DNA of 64,000 nt from Arthrobacter sp. AQ5-05 (GTDB lineage Bacteria; Actinomycetota; Actinomycetes; Actinomycetales; Micrococcaceae), in NCBI RefSeq assembly GCF_003287975.1, contig NZ_QMKQ01000001.1, positions 186,001 to 250,000 of the forward strand. Reading direction: 5' to 3'. Below, piece after piece: positions 1-9,088 of this stretch (positions within the stretch are counted from its first letter, which is position 1; each line of letters opens with the position of its first letter). The translations under genes and the position numbers were made by a program. The notes below the pieces were generated by a model. That model saw only the letters and a program-made list of their open reading frames with translations. It did no database searches and was not told the DNA's origin.

Positions 1-1065
1 AAGGCCGCCGGGCTGCGCGCGATCGCCGCCGGCAACGTCGGCACCCCGATCCTGGACGCGATCCGGGACCCGGAGGGCTTCGACGTGATCGCCGTGGAGC
101 TCTCCTCCTTCCAGCTGCACTTCACCCACACCATCTCCCCGCTGGCCTCCGTGGTGCTGAACATCGCCGAGGACCACGTGGACTGGCACGGCGGATTCGA
201 GAACTACAAGGCCGACAAGGCCAAGATCTACGAGCGCACCCGGGTCGCGGCGATCTACAACGCCGAGGAGCGCGTCGTGGAGGCCATGGTCGAGAACGCC
301 GACGTGATCGAGGGCTGCCGCGCCATCGGCTTCACCACCGGGGTCCCGTCGGTGAGCATGGTCGGGGTGGTCGAGGACCTCTTGGTGGACCGCGCCTTCC
401 TGGAGGACCGCAGGAACTCGGCGGCCGAACTCATCGCGCTGAAGGACATCGGCGAGGTCGTACCCCGGCACACCGCCGCCAACGCCGCGGCCGCTGCCGC
501 GCTGGCCCGCGCCTACGGGGTCGAACCCGCCGCGGTGGCCAGGGGCCTGGCCGGCTTCGACGCGGGGGACCACCGCATCCAGGCCGTGGCCCGCCGCGAC
601 GACGTGCTGTGGATCAACGATTCCAAGGCCACCAACCCGCACGCCGCCAACGCCTCGCTGGGCGCCTTCACCTCGGTCATCTGGATCGCGGGCGGCCTGT
701 CCAAGGGCGTGGAATACGACGAACTGGTCTCGGCACACGCCGCGCGGCTCAAGGCGGTGGTGCTGATCGGCACCGACACCGCCGGGCTGCGCGAAGCCCT
801 TGAACGACACGCACCACTGGTGCCGGTGATTGGGCCCGGGGTGCGCAAAACTGAACGGGAGAGCGCAGCAGGAACCACCGGCTCGGCAGCCGGCTGGGCC
901 GTGATGGCCCAGGCCGTCAAGGAGGCGGCCGGGATCGCCGAGCCCGGGGACACCGTGCTCATGGCACCTGCAGCCGCCTCAATGGACCAATTCACCTCAT
1001 ACGCACAACGCGGCAATGCCTTCATCGACGCGGTCCGTGCGCTCATGGGGGAGACAAGCAAGTAA
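1..1065 (+). CDS. murD: UDP-N-acetylmuramoylalanine--D-glutamate ligase (5' end cut by window edge)
   Basis: Cytoplasmic Mur ligase that adds D-glutamate to UDP-MurNAc-L-Ala in peptidoglycan precursor synthesis. The reading frame is open from base 1 (KAAGLRAIAAGNVGTP, then VIAVELSSFQL), so the N-terminal Rossmann domain and the P-loop lie outside the window. The central domain (NIAEDHVDWH) and the C-terminal ligase domain are present, including the WINDSKATNPHAA segment that is strongly conserved in MurD and the LMAPAAASMDQF C-terminal motif. It is followed after 9 nt by ftsW, as expected in an actinobacterial dcw cluster. The identification is secure; only the start is missing. Confidence 0.97.
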   Translation, partial: KAAGLRAIAAGNVGTPILDAIRDPEGFDVIAVELSSFQLHFTHTISPLASVVLNIAEDHVDWHGGFENYKADKAKIYERTRVAAIYNAEERVVEAMVENADVIEGCRAIGFTTGVPSVSMVGVVEDLLVDRAFLEDRRNSAAELIALKDIGEVVPRHTAANAAAAAALARAYGVEPAAVARGLAGFDAGDHRIQAVARRDDVLWINDSKATNPHAANASLGAFTSVIWIAGGLSKGVEYDELVSAHAARLKAVVLIGTDTAGLREALERHAPLVPVIGPGVRKTERESAAGTTGSAAGWAVMAQAVKEAAGIAEPGDTVLMAPAAASMDQFTSYAQRGNAFIDAVRALMGETSK

Positions 1066-1074
1066 GGAGCCACC

Positions 1075-2364
1075 GTGAGCGGCAATTCCCGGACCCCACG
1101 CGGCAAGGGCGCCAAGTCAGGCACCCCGGGCCCGGCGCGTGGCCGGGGACGGGAACCACGCGGGCCCTCCGCCTGGTTCACCCGCCTCGAGGACCCCTCG
1201 CTGCGTGGCGCCCAGATCAACTACTACGTCGTGCTGGGCACCACGTTGGCGCTGACCTTCATGGGCCTGATCATGGTGCTTTCCTCCTCTTCGGTGGAGG
1301 CCATCGCCCGGAACAAATCGGCCTTCGGCGACTTCTCCCGGCAGTCGATGTGGGCGATCCTCGGGGTCGCGGCCATGGTCGGCATGCAGATGCTGCCGCT
1401 GCGGACCCTCAAGAAGCTGGCCTGGCCGGCGCTGGGCGTCGCCGCGGTGCTGCTGCTGGCCGTGCTGGCCTTCGGCACGGAGATCTACGGCAACAAGAAC
1501 TGGATCTACATCGGTTCCTTCTCCATCCAGCCCTCGGAGTTCGCCAAGGTCGCCCTGGCCCTGTGGGGCGCATGGGTGGTCGAACGCAAGGCCAACCTGA
1601 TGGACCACTGGAAACACGCCGTCATCCCGCTGCTGGTGCCCTTCGGGCTGCTGGTGGTCGGGCTGGTGCTGCTGGGCCACGACCTGGGCACAGCGCTGAT
1701 CCTGCTGCTGATCCTGGCCGTGGTGATGTTCGTCGGCGGCGCCAAGGCCAGGCTCTTCGTGCTGGCAGGACTGCTGGGCGTGGTGGGGATCCTGGTCATG
1801 GTGCTGGTGGCGCCCAACCGCATGGGCCGCATCCTGGCCTGGCTGGGCATTGCCTGCGGGGACCTGAACGACTACTGCTACCAGGCCCAGCAGGGGCTGT
1901 TCGCCCTGGCTTCCGGAGGCTGGTTCGGCGTCGGGCTCGGCCAGTCCCGGCAGAAGTGGTCCCACATCCCCGAGGCGCAGAACGACTTCATCTTCGCGGT
2001 GCTCGGCGAGGAACTGGGCCTGCTGGGCACCATTTTCGTGATCGTGCTCTATGCGATGCTGGCGGTGGCCATGTACCGGATTGCGGTGCGTACCGGGACC
2101 ATCTTCGGGCGGGTGGCCATCAGCGGCATCATGGCCTGGCTCATCGGGCAGGCGTTCATCAACATCGGGATGGTCACCGGCCTGCTCCCGGTGATCGGCG
2201 TCCCGCTTCCCTTCATCTCCTCCGGCGGCTCGGCCCTGCTTGCCGCATTCCTGGGCGTCGGGGTGGTACTGTCCTTTGCCCGGGAACAACGCGTTCGGCT
2301 GCAGCCGGCCGGAACCCCGCGCGGGCTGGCGGCCCTGCTGGCCAGGGCGCGGGCCGAACGCTGA
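1075..2364 (+). CDS. ftsW: Peptidoglycan glycosyltransferase FtsW (SEDS family)
   Basis: A 429-residue polytopic membrane protein of the SEDS family, which polymerises lipid II at the septum with a partner class B PBP. The N-terminal 50 residues are basic, Gly/Pro-rich and cytoplasmic. About ten hydrophobic segments follow. Family hallmarks are visible: SIQPSEFAKVALA, the long extracellular segment with SHIPEAQNDFIFAV and GEELG, and the C-terminal PLPFISSGGSA. GTG start at 1075, preceded by AAGGAGCCACC, which is a good ribosome-binding site. It lies between murD and murG, so FtsW is a better call than RodA. Confidence 0.96.
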   Translation: MSGNSRTPRGKGAKSGTPGPARGRGREPRGPSAWFTRLEDPSLRGAQINYYVVLGTTLALTFMGLIMVLSSSSVEAIARNKSAFGDFSRQSMWAILGVAAMVGMQMLPLRTLKKLAWPALGVAAVLLLAVLAFGTEIYGNKNWIYIGSFSIQPSEFAKVALALWGAWVVERKANLMDHWKHAVIPLLVPFGLLVVGLVLLGHDLGTALILLLILAVVMFVGGAKARLFVLAGLLGVVGILVMVLVAPNRMGRILAWLGIACGDLNDYCYQAQQGLFALASGGWFGVGLGQSRQKWSHIPEAQNDFIFAVLGEELGLLGTIFVIVLYAMLAVAMYRIAVRTGTIFGRVAISGIMAWLIGQAFINIGMVTGLLPVIGVPLPFISSGGSALLAAFLGVGVVLSFAREQRVRLQPAGTPRGLAALLARARAER

Positions 2365-2403
2365 AACCACTTCCCACACCTTCGAAAGCAGCACACCTTG
2401 CCC

Positions 2404-3531
2404 ATGACTGACACCTTTGCCGTGGTGGTCGCCGGCGGCGGCACGGCCGGACACATCACCCCCATGATCGCGATCGCCGACGCCCTGCGCCTGGCGGATC
2501 CGGACACCGCCGTCACCGCGGTGGGAACCGCCGACGGCCTGGAAACCAGGCTGGTCCCCGAGGCCGGCTACGAGCTGCGCACCATCGCCAAGGTGCCCAT
2601 GCCGCGACGTCCCTCCCTGGACCTGCTCAAGCTGCCCTTCCGCTTCATGGCCGCGATCAAGGCCGCCGGGAAGATCCTGGATGACACCGGTGCCCGGGCC
2701 GTGCTCGGGGTTGGCGGCTACGTGTGCACCCCGGTGTACCTCGCGGCACGCAAGCGCAAGCTGCCGATCTTCATCCACGAGGCCAACGCCCGGGCCGGGC
2801 TGGCCAACAAGGTCGGTGCCCGCTACGCCGCCGGCATCGGGACCGCATTCAGCGGCACCGGGCTGCCCGGTGCCAAGGTCGTTGGCATGCCGATGCGCGG
2901 CTTCGTGGCCACCATGGACCGCGACGCGCAGCGCGATGCGGCCCGTGCGGCCCTGGGCTTCACCGGGGACGCACCGGCATTGGTGGTCACCGGGGGCTCC
3001 TCCGGGGCCGCCTCGATCAACGCCACCATCGCCGCGTCGCTGCCGCTGCTGGCGCGCGCCGGGGTGCAGGTGCTGCACATCACCGGCCGCGGCAAGGCGG
3101 TGCTCGATGCCGCGGGCGAGCCGTTGGCCGCCGAGGGGTACCGGCAGGTCGAGTACGTGGACTCCATGGACCAGGCCTACGCCGCCGCCGACCTGATCGT
3201 CGCCCGCTCGGGTGCCGGCACGGTGTGCGAGCTCGCGGTGGCCGGGACCCCCTCGGTGCTGGTCCCGCTGCCCATCGGCAACGGGGAGCAGCGCCTGAAC
3301 GCCGCGGACCTGGTCGCCGCCGGGGGAGCGCTGCTGGTGGAGGACGCGCAGTTCACCACCTCGTACCTGGCCAACACGCTGCTGCCGCTGCTGGCCGACG
3401 CCGACGCGTTGGCCGCCATGGGGGCTGCCGCCAAGACGCAGGGCAAGGCCGAAGCGGCCGCGGTCATGGCAGCGATGATCCGCCAGGGCCTGGGCCGCAC
3501 GACGCCGCCACCAACCACCACGGGAAGCTAA
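2404..3531 (+). CDS. murG: UDP-GlcNAc:undecaprenyl-PP-MurNAc-pentapeptide GlcNAc transferase MurG
   Basis: GT28 glycosyltransferase on the inner membrane face that converts lipid I to lipid II. The N-terminal [18 protein letters not shown] loop is diagnostic. The acceptor-domain segments GVGGYVCTP and [12 protein letters not shown] and the C-terminal donor site ([34 protein letters not shown]) are all present. I chose the ATG at 2404; an in-frame TTG at 2398 would add two residues, and neither has a strong ribosome-binding site. Length about 375 residues, normal for the family. It sits between ftsW and murC; the gap to murC is 5 nt. Confidence 0.96.
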   Translation: MTDTFAVVVAGGGTAGHITPMIAIADALRLADPDTAVTAVGTADGLETRLVPEAGYELRTIAKVPMPRRPSLDLLKLPFRFMAAIKAAGKILDDTGARAVLGVGGYVCTPVYLAARKRKLPIFIHEANARAGLANKVGARYAAGIGTAFSGTGLPGAKVVGMPMRGFVATMDRDAQRDAARAALGFTGDAPALVVTGGSSGAASINATIAASLPLLARAGVQVLHITGRGKAVLDAAGEPLAAEGYRQVEYVDSMDQAYAAADLIVARSGAGTVCELAVAGTPSVLVPLPIGNGEQRLNAADLVAAGGALLVEDAQFTTSYLANTLLPLLADADALAAMGAAAKTQGKAEAAAVMAAMIRQGLGRTTPPPTTTGS

Positions 3532-3536
3532 GGGAC

Positions 3537-4937
3537 ATGCAGGAACTACATACACTCGAGAACCTCGGCAACGTCCACCTGATGGGCATCGGCGGCGTCG
3601 GGGTCTCCGCGGTGGCCAGGTTGATGCTGGCCCGCGGCCTGAACGTCTCGGGAACCGACGCCAAGGAGCTGCCGGTCCTGGACGACCTGCGCGACGCCGG
3701 GGCGCGGATCTGCGTGGGCTACGCCGCCGAGAACCTTGGCGACGCCGACACCGTGGTCATCTCCTCGATCATCAAGGCCGGGAACCCGGAGTACGACGAG
3801 GCGGTGGCCCGCGGGCTGCGCATCCTGCACCGATCCCAGGGCCTGGCCGCCACCATGGAGGGGCACCGGGTCATCACCGTGGCCGGCACCCACGGAAAGA
3901 CCACCACGACCTCGCTGATCGCCTTCATGCTGCGCGAGGCCGGGATCTCCCCGACCTTCGCCGTCGGGGCGAACATCGGCTCGCTGGGGTTCAACGCCGA
4001 GTACGGGCAGGGCCGGGTGTTCGTGGCCGAGGCCGACGAATCCGATGCCTCGTTCCTGAACTACTCCCCGGACGTCGCGGTGATCACCAACATCGAGGCC
4101 GACCACCTGGACCACTACGGTTCCGTGGAGGCCGTGCACCAGGCGTTTTACGATTTCGCGTCCCTGCTGCCCGATGGCGGGCTGCTGATCTGCTGCGCCG
4201 ACGACCCCGGATCTCTGGCCCTGGCCGTGCGGATGCGCCGCGAGCGCCCGGACCTGCGGGTGCAGACCTACGGCTTCTCCGAGGATGCCGACCGCCGCCT
4301 GGCCGATGCACACCCGCGCGGACAGCGTTTCGCCTGCACCCTGGAATGGGGTGCCGGGGAATCCGCCGAGCTGGAGCTTGCCCTGCCGGGGAACCACAAC
4401 CTGCTCAACGCCGCCGCGGGCTTCGCCGTGGGCCTGGACTGCGGGCTGGATCCCGAGGTCGCGGTGGCCGGGCTCGGCGCCTTCACCGGCGCGGCGCGCC
4501 GCTTCGACTTCCGCGGCGAGGCCGCCGGGGTGCGGGTCTATGACGACTACGCCCACCACCCCACCGAGGTGCTGGCGGCGCTGCGTGCTGCCCGTGCCGT
4601 GGCCGGCGACGGGGCGGTCCACGTGTTGTTCCAGCCGCACCTGTTCTCCCGCACCAGGGAATTCCACCGTGAGTTCGCCGCTGCGCTCTCGCTGGCCGAT
4701 TCGGCGTACGTGCTGGAGATCTACCCGGCGCGCGAAAGCCCGATTCCCGGGGTGACCAGCGAATTGGTGACCCGCGAGCTGAACACCGCAGGCGGGCTGG
4801 TGTCCATGGGCCAGGCCGCCGGGGTGCTGGCCGCGGCCGCGAAGGCCGGGGACGTTGTGATGACCATCGGTGCCGGGGACGTCACCGAGCAGGGCAGCGC
4901 CATCCTGGCCGCCCTGGAAGAACGCCCGGGCAGCTGA
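3537..4937 (+). CDS. murC: UDP-N-acetylmuramate--L-alanine ligase MurC
   Basis: ATP-dependent cytoplasmic ligase that adds the first L-Ala of the peptidoglycan stem peptide. 466 residues. The N-terminal Rossmann motif HLMGIGGVGVSAVARLM, the P-loop VAGTHGKTTTTSL, NIEADHLDHYG in the central domain and VYDDYAHHPTEV in the C-terminal domain are all conserved. The ATG at 3537 starts exactly at the expected N-terminus; the open frame continues far upstream through murG but that part is a shadow. The stop overlaps the ftsQ start (TGATG), indicating translational coupling. Confidence 0.97.
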   Translation: MQELHTLENLGNVHLMGIGGVGVSAVARLMLARGLNVSGTDAKELPVLDDLRDAGARICVGYAAENLGDADTVVISSIIKAGNPEYDEAVARGLRILHRSQGLAATMEGHRVITVAGTHGKTTTTSLIAFMLREAGISPTFAVGANIGSLGFNAEYGQGRVFVAEADESDASFLNYSPDVAVITNIEADHLDHYGSVEAVHQAFYDFASLLPDGGLLICCADDPGSLALAVRMRRERPDLRVQTYGFSEDADRRLADAHPRGQRFACTLEWGAGESAELELALPGNHNLLNAAAGFAVGLDCGLDPEVAVAGLGAFTGAARRFDFRGEAAGVRVYDDYAHHPTEVLAALRAARAVAGDGAVHVLFQPHLFSRTREFHREFAAALSLADSAYVLEIYPARESPIPGVTSELVTRELNTAGGLVSMGQAAGVLAAAAKAGDVVMTIGAGDVTEQGSAILAALEERPGS

Positions 4938-5692
4938 TGCGGGGCAACACCGGGTCGAGGCCGGGGGATTCGAACGTCTTGGACCTGCCGCAGGACCCCG
5001 CGGTGCGTGCCCGGAAACGCTGGCTCATCGGCGGAGCGGTGGTTGCCGCGCTGGTCGTGGCCCTGGTGCTGGTGCTGACGTTTTCCCCGATCCTGGCCAT
5101 CAGGTCGATCACCGTCTCGGGCAACGAGCTGGTCAGCGAGAAGAAGATCCAGCAGGCCCTCGAGCCGCTGCACGGGGTCCCGCTCTCGCGGGTCGGGACC
5201 GGGACCGTCATGGAGCTGCTGGCGGGGGAGCCGGCGGTGAAGGACGCGATCGTGCAGGCCGAGGCGAACAACACGCTGCAGGTCCAGATCGTGGAATTCG
5301 TTCCGGTGGCGGTGCTGCTCGAGGGCAAGCAGCGTTCGCTGGTGGGCCCCGACGGGCAGCTCTTGGCGAAGCTGGGAGCCAAGGACAAACAGAAGCTTCC
5401 GACCATCCGCTCCTCGAAAGTGACCAAGGATCCCAAGGTGTTTTCGATGCTCACGCGGGTTCTCTCAGAACTACCGGATAAGCTGTTGGCGACCGTGGAT
5501 CATGCAACGGCCACCAGCAAGGACTTTGTCGAGCTCAAGCTCAACGACGGGACACTGGTGATTTGGGGCAACGACCAGGATTCGGCGCTCAAGACAAAGG
5601 TTCTTGAAGCACTTCTGGGGGCCCCGAAGGACAAGAAGGCACCGATCAAGGTGTACGACATTTCCAGCCCGCAGCACCCGGTGGCCCGTTAA
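4937..5692 (+). CDS. ftsQ: Cell division protein FtsQ/DivIB
   Basis: Bitopic divisome protein linking FtsB/FtsL to the septal synthase. It has a short cytoplasmic N-terminus (about 30 residues, basic), one transmembrane helix (roughly residues 33-55, WLIGGAVVAALVVALVLVLT), then an extracytoplasmic POTRA domain starting at ILAIRSITVSGNELVSE, and a beta domain to the end. 251 residues. Its ATG overlaps the murC stop by one base. The next gene is ftsZ after a 199-nt promoter-bearing gap; ftsA is missing, which is normal for Actinobacteria. Confidence 0.93.
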   Translation: MRGNTGSRPGDSNVLDLPQDPAVRARKRWLIGGAVVAALVVALVLVLTFSPILAIRSITVSGNELVSEKKIQQALEPLHGVPLSRVGTGTVMELLAGEPAVKDAIVQAEANNTLQVQIVEFVPVAVLLEGKQRSLVGPDGQLLAKLGAKDKQKLPTIRSSKVTKDPKVFSMLTRVLSELPDKLLATVDHATATSKDFVELKLNDGTLVIWGNDQDSALKTKVLEALLGAPKDKKAPIKVYDISSPQHPVAR

Positions 5693-5787
5693 CGGCCCGC
5701 CAAAGGCGTAATTACAAGAAAAAACAACGACTTAGGGGCGACACGCTGCCTTGGTCGTTGCATGTACGAACCACGAAACATAGCGTT

Positions 5788-5817
5788 TTAACAGCGGTTG
5801 CTTGACATAACTATAAC
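5788..5817 (+). promoter_or_regulatory. Candidate ftsZ promoter
   Basis: TTAACA (5788-5793), an 18-nt spacer and TATAAC (5812-5817) lie about 75 nt before the ftsZ GTG. The gap 5693-5891 is distinctly AT-richer than the flanking genes, and a second -35-like TTGACA is present at 5802-5807. ftsZ commonly has its own promoters between ftsQ and ftsZ; which hexamers are used cannot be decided by eye. Confidence 0.35.
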
Positions 5818-5891
5818 CTTCGAGTTGAGGGTTAACGTTGGTCCGGTTGAGCTTCCTCGGTCAGCAGCACATCGAACAAGGGAATCAGGAC

Positions 5892-7061
5892 GTGGCAGCT
5901 CCACAGAACTACCTCGCCGTCATCAAGGTCGTCGGCATCGGCGGTGGCGGCGTCAACGCCGTCAACCGCATGATCGAAGTTGGCCTGCGAGGCGTCGAAT
6001 TTATTGCAATCAACACGGATGCGCAGGCATTGCTCATGAGCGATGCCGACGTCAAGCTCGATGTGGGCCGCGAACTCACCCGTGGCCTGGGCGCCGGCGC
6101 CAACCCCGACGTGGGGCGCCAGGCAGCCGAGGACCACGCGGAGGAAATCGAGGAAGTGCTGCGCGGGGCCGACATGGTCTTCGTGACCGCCGGCGAAGGC
6201 GGCGGCACCGGCACCGGTGGCGCACCCGTCATCGCCCGCATCGCCCGCGGACTCGGCGCGCTGACCATTGGCGTGGTCACCCGTCCGTTCACCTTCGAGG
6301 GCCGCCGCCGCGCCACCAGCGCCGACAACGGCATCGAGGCGCTGCGCGACGAGGTCGACACCCTCATCGTCATCCCCAACGACCGGCTGCTCTCGATCTC
6401 CGACCGCAACGTCTCGGTCCTGGACGCATTCCGCCAGGCCGACCAGGTGCTGCTTTCCGGCGTCCAGGGCATCACCGACCTGATCACCACCCCGGGCCTG
6501 ATCAACCTCGACTTCGCCGACGTCAAGTCGGTCATGCAGGGAGCAGGCTCGGCACTCATGGGCATCGGCTCGGCACGCGGCGAGGATCGCGCGGTCAAGG
6601 CCGCCGAGCTCGCCATCGCCTCCCCGCTGCTGGAAGCCTCCATCGACGGCGCCCACGGCGTCCTGCTGTCCATCCAGGGCGGCTCGGACCTCGGCCTGTT
6701 CGAGATCAACGAGGCCGCACGCCTCGTCCAGGAAGTCGCACACCCGGAAGCCAACATCATCTTCGGTGCCGTCATCGACGACGCCCTGGGAGACGAGGCA
6801 CGCGTGACTGTGATCGCCGCCGGCTTCGACCAGGTCGACGCCACCAGCGCCCCGCAGACCCTGCAGCCCGCGGTCCGCAACGCCCCCGCGGCCCCGGCAG
6901 CGGCACCCGCGGCCCCCGCGGCGGCGCCGGCGACGGCGCGCGAGGAAGTTCGCGCGGCGGTTGCCACGGCCGAGCCGGGCTTCGAGGAACTCCCTGCCAT
7001 CGTTGAGCCGGATCTCTCGGCCACCAACGACGACCTGGATGTCCCCGACTTCCTGAAGTAG
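5892..7061 (+). CDS. ftsZ: Cell division GTPase FtsZ
   Basis: Tubulin homologue that forms the Z ring. I chose the GTG at 5892 ([20 protein letters not shown]) because this is where FtsZ homology begins; an upstream GTG in frame at 5838 would add 18 unrelated residues. 389 residues. GTP-binding signature GGGTGTGG near residues 104-111, and the T7-loop segment [11 protein letters not shown]. The tail is an Ala/Pro-rich linker (about 320-370) ending in LDVPDFLK, the conserved C-terminal peptide that binds SepF in Actinobacteria. A small GGCGG-GAAA-CCGCC hairpin follows the stop at 7058-7071. Confidence 0.98.
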   Translation: MAAPQNYLAVIKVVGIGGGGVNAVNRMIEVGLRGVEFIAINTDAQALLMSDADVKLDVGRELTRGLGAGANPDVGRQAAEDHAEEIEEVLRGADMVFVTAGEGGGTGTGGAPVIARIARGLGALTIGVVTRPFTFEGRRRATSADNGIEALRDEVDTLIVIPNDRLLSISDRNVSVLDAFRQADQVLLSGVQGITDLITTPGLINLDFADVKSVMQGAGSALMGIGSARGEDRAVKAAELAIASPLLEASIDGAHGVLLSIQGGSDLGLFEINEAARLVQEVAHPEANIIFGAVIDDALGDEARVTVIAAGFDQVDATSAPQTLQPAVRNAPAAPAAAPAAPAAAPATAREEVRAAVATAEPGFEELPAIVEPDLSATNDDLDVPDFLK

Positions 7062-7099
7062 GCGGGAAACCGCCGGAGAGGGATCCTTCAAGGCCCACC

Positions 7100-7843
7100 A
7101 TGTTGCGATACCAATCGATGCTCGCCCCGAGCGTGCACATTGCATTCACTTCCGTGGCCGAAGGAAACCTTGCCTTCCACGTTCCGGATGATCGCGACGC
7201 CGTGCTGCTGCGGCGTCGCGATCTGGAACGGGACCTGGGCCTGGGCCCGAAGCGGTTCAGCTACATGGACCAGATCCACTCGGCCACGGTGCTCGAGGTG
7301 CCCGAGGATTCCCGGGACGCCGCGATCCCCACCTGCGACGCCTTGCTCAGCGGGAACGCCGCGGCGCCGCTGGCCGTGATGGTCGCCGACTGCGTTCCGG
7401 TGGTCTTCGTCGGAACCGGGGAGCACGGCGCGCTCAGCGCCGTCGCACACGCCGGACGCCGCGGACTGCTCGATGGCATCCTGGGCGCCACCGCCGAACG
7501 CTTGCGTGCGGCCGGTGCCCGGCAGATCGAGGCCTGGATCGGGCCGGCCATCTGCGGCGCCTGCTACGAGGTTCCCGAGGCCATGGCCGCCGAGGCTTGT
7601 GAACAACGCCCCGGGATCGGATCGAGAACCCGCCAGGGAACAGCCGGGCTGGACCTGCCGCATGCCGCGGCGACCGAACTGCGAGACCTTGGCATCAGGG
7701 TCACCGAATCGGGGATCTGCACCCTGGAGGACGAGGACTACTTCTCCTACCGCAGGGATCCCGGCACCGGACGGCTGGCCGGACTGGTGTGGGACACGGC
7801 CGACCCGGGCTCGCCGGGAATCGAACCGGGCTCCCGGTGCTAG
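7100..7843 (+). CDS. pgeF: YfiH/PgeF-family multicopper-oxidase-like purine nucleoside phosphorylase
   Basis: DUF152 family, formerly called laccase-domain or polyphenol oxidase. Characterised members are zinc-dependent purine nucleoside phosphorylase/adenosine deaminases, and a role in peptidoglycan editing has been proposed in Escherichia coli. 247 residues. Zinc-site segments are visible: DQIHSATV (His), VADCVPVVFV (Cys), AHAGRRGLLDG (His; the usual Trp is Arg here) and IGPAICGACYEV. It follows ftsZ after 38 nt, as in most Actinobacteria. The yggS gene that usually comes next is not present; sepF follows 170 nt downstream. Confidence 0.88.
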   Translation: MLRYQSMLAPSVHIAFTSVAEGNLAFHVPDDRDAVLLRRRDLERDLGLGPKRFSYMDQIHSATVLEVPEDSRDAAIPTCDALLSGNAAAPLAVMVADCVPVVFVGTGEHGALSAVAHAGRRGLLDGILGATAERLRAAGARQIEAWIGPAICGACYEVPEAMAAEACEQRPGIGSRTRQGTAGLDLPHAAATELRDLGIRVTESGICTLEDEDYFSYRRDPGTGRLAGLVWDTADPGSPGIEPGSRC

Positions 7844-8013
7844 GCCGCGGACCGACAGCCAAGCACCACCTTGCGCGGCCACCGCGGGGCGACACACCGC
7901 GCAAATCGCCCCAATGTCCTCCGGCACCGCCAAATGGTGCTGTAGCGTCTAGTTAGCGGAGAGACTTGCGGTTCGGTAAACCGCCGACCGCGCACGATTA
8001 AAAGGAGAAGACC

Positions 8014-8547
8014 ATGGCTGGCGCATTGCGCAAGACAATGATCTACCTGGGACTCGCCGAGGGTGACGAGAACTTCGAGGCTGAGAAGCACGACATTGAA
8101 GCGCGTGAAGAAGTGCGCGTTGTCGAGCCTGTCCGCGAAGAGCCGGTTGCCGCACAGCCTGCTCCGGTAGCACCAGTGGCACCCCGCCCTGCCATCGAAA
8201 ACGAATACCGGGCTCCGGTAACACCCATCAAGCGCGCACCTTCTGCTCGGGACGAGGACTCTTCATTGCGTCAGATCACCACCGTTCATCCACGTTCTTA
8301 CAATGATGCAAAAATCATTGGCGAGAACTTCCGTGATGGCATCCCCGTCATCATGAACGTCACGGACATGGGTGAAGCGGACGCCAAGCGCCTGGTTGAT
8401 TTCTCCGCGGGGCTGGTATTTGCCCTGCACGGCAGCATCGAGCGGGTCACCAACAAGGTGTTCCTGCTTTCACCCTCCACGGTCGAGGTCCTGGGTGAGG
8501 ACAAGAAGCAGTCCGAAGACCAGGCCACGTTTTTCAACCAGAGCTAA
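8014..8547 (+). CDS. sepF: Cell division protein SepF (FtsZ membrane anchor)
   Basis: 177 residues. The N-terminal amphipathic segment [16 protein letters not shown] is the membrane-targeting helix of SepF. A Pro/Ala-rich linker runs to about residue 80, followed by the globular SepF core ([25 protein letters not shown] ... [13 protein letters not shown] ... [10 protein letters not shown]). In Actinobacteria without FtsA, SepF tethers FtsZ to the membrane by binding its C-terminal peptide, and both partners are encoded here. Strong ribosome-binding site AAAAGGAGAAG before ATG 8014. The 170-nt upstream gap is where yggS would be expected. Confidence 0.95.
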   Translation: MAGALRKTMIYLGLAEGDENFEAEKHDIEAREEVRVVEPVREEPVAAQPAPVAPVAPRPAIENEYRAPVTPIKRAPSARDEDSSLRQITTVHPRSYNDAKIIGENFRDGIPVIMNVTDMGEADAKRLVDFSAGLVFALHGSIERVTNKVFLLSPSTVEVLGEDKKQSEDQATFFNQS

Positions 8548-8568
8548 GCCCAGGGGTTCGAAGGAATA

Positions 8569-8874
8569 GTGGAGCTAATTTTCGCACTGCTGTATGTGGT
8601 GCTGACGGTGCTGCAAGTCATGTTGCTCTTGCGCATAGTGCTTGATGTCACGGAGTCGTTTGCGCGCTCGTGGCGTCCGCGCGGCATGGCGCTGGTCGCG
8701 GTCTCGTTGATCGCCAAGACCACCGACCCGCCGATGCGCTGGTTGCGCTCGCGCATAAAACCGCTTGATCTCGGGGGAATCCGCCTGGATCTGGCGTTCA
8801 TCATTTTGTTCTTCGCCGTCATCGTGCTCAAGATTATTGTGAACAACCTGGGCATGGCTACGGTGCAGGGATAG
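8569..8874 (+). CDS. YggT family integral membrane protein
   Basis: 101 residues with two hydrophobic helices (residues about 3-22 and 75-97) separated by a cytoplasmic loop containing the YggT signature TDPPMRWLRSRIKPL. Function is not firmly established; family members sit beside sepF and divIVA in Gram-positive bacteria and cyanobacteria and are linked to division or nucleoid distribution. GTG start at 8569 preceded by AAGGAATA. It is 21 nt from sepF and therefore probably cotranscribed with it. Confidence 0.9.
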   Translation: MELIFALLYVVLTVLQVMLLLRIVLDVTESFARSWRPRGMALVAVSLIAKTTDPPMRWLRSRIKPLDLGGIRLDLAFIILFFAVIVLKIIVNNLGMATVQG

Positions 8875-8948
8875 GCCTTGAGCGAGGCCTGAATTACGGT
8901 GCGACAAGGCCCAAGGCAAGCGACTTTTGGAAAGAAAGTGCGTTGCCT

Positions 8949-8977
8949 TTAGCCTTTACCGGCCCAGTCGTTATAGT
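8949..8977 (+). promoter_or_regulatory. Candidate divIVA promoter
   Basis: TTAGCC (8949-8954), 17-nt spacer, TATAGT (8972-8977), about 110 nt before divIVA. The -10 is good, the -35 weak. A loose GGCCTTG/CAAGGCC stem (8874-8880 with 8905-8911) just upstream may end the sepF-yggT transcript, consistent with divIVA having its own promoter. Confidence 0.35.
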
Positions 8978-9088
8978 GTTGTCACATTAGGCGCAACGAC
9001 TGCACCGGGTTGCGCACCAATAAACGGTAAGTGTACTCGTGCCGCACTTCAGCGGTTCGAGGAGAGAACCAAGTATCGAGGTGACCAG

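Noticed and set aside
1117-3555. 812-codon minus-strand frame across ftsW and murG
   Set aside because: Shadow of two conserved genes; low-complexity Gly/Gln/Arg/His composition and no ribosome-binding site.
5802-5807. TTGACA upstream of ftsZ as the -35
   Set aside because: No acceptable -10 at 16-18 nt downstream; TATAAC lies only 4 nt away, so TTAACA at 5788 fits better.
8927-9088. Upstream extension of divIVA to an ATG-like start at 8927
   Set aside because: Homology starts at MALTPEDV (9089) after a good ribosome-binding site, and the extension runs through the promoter.
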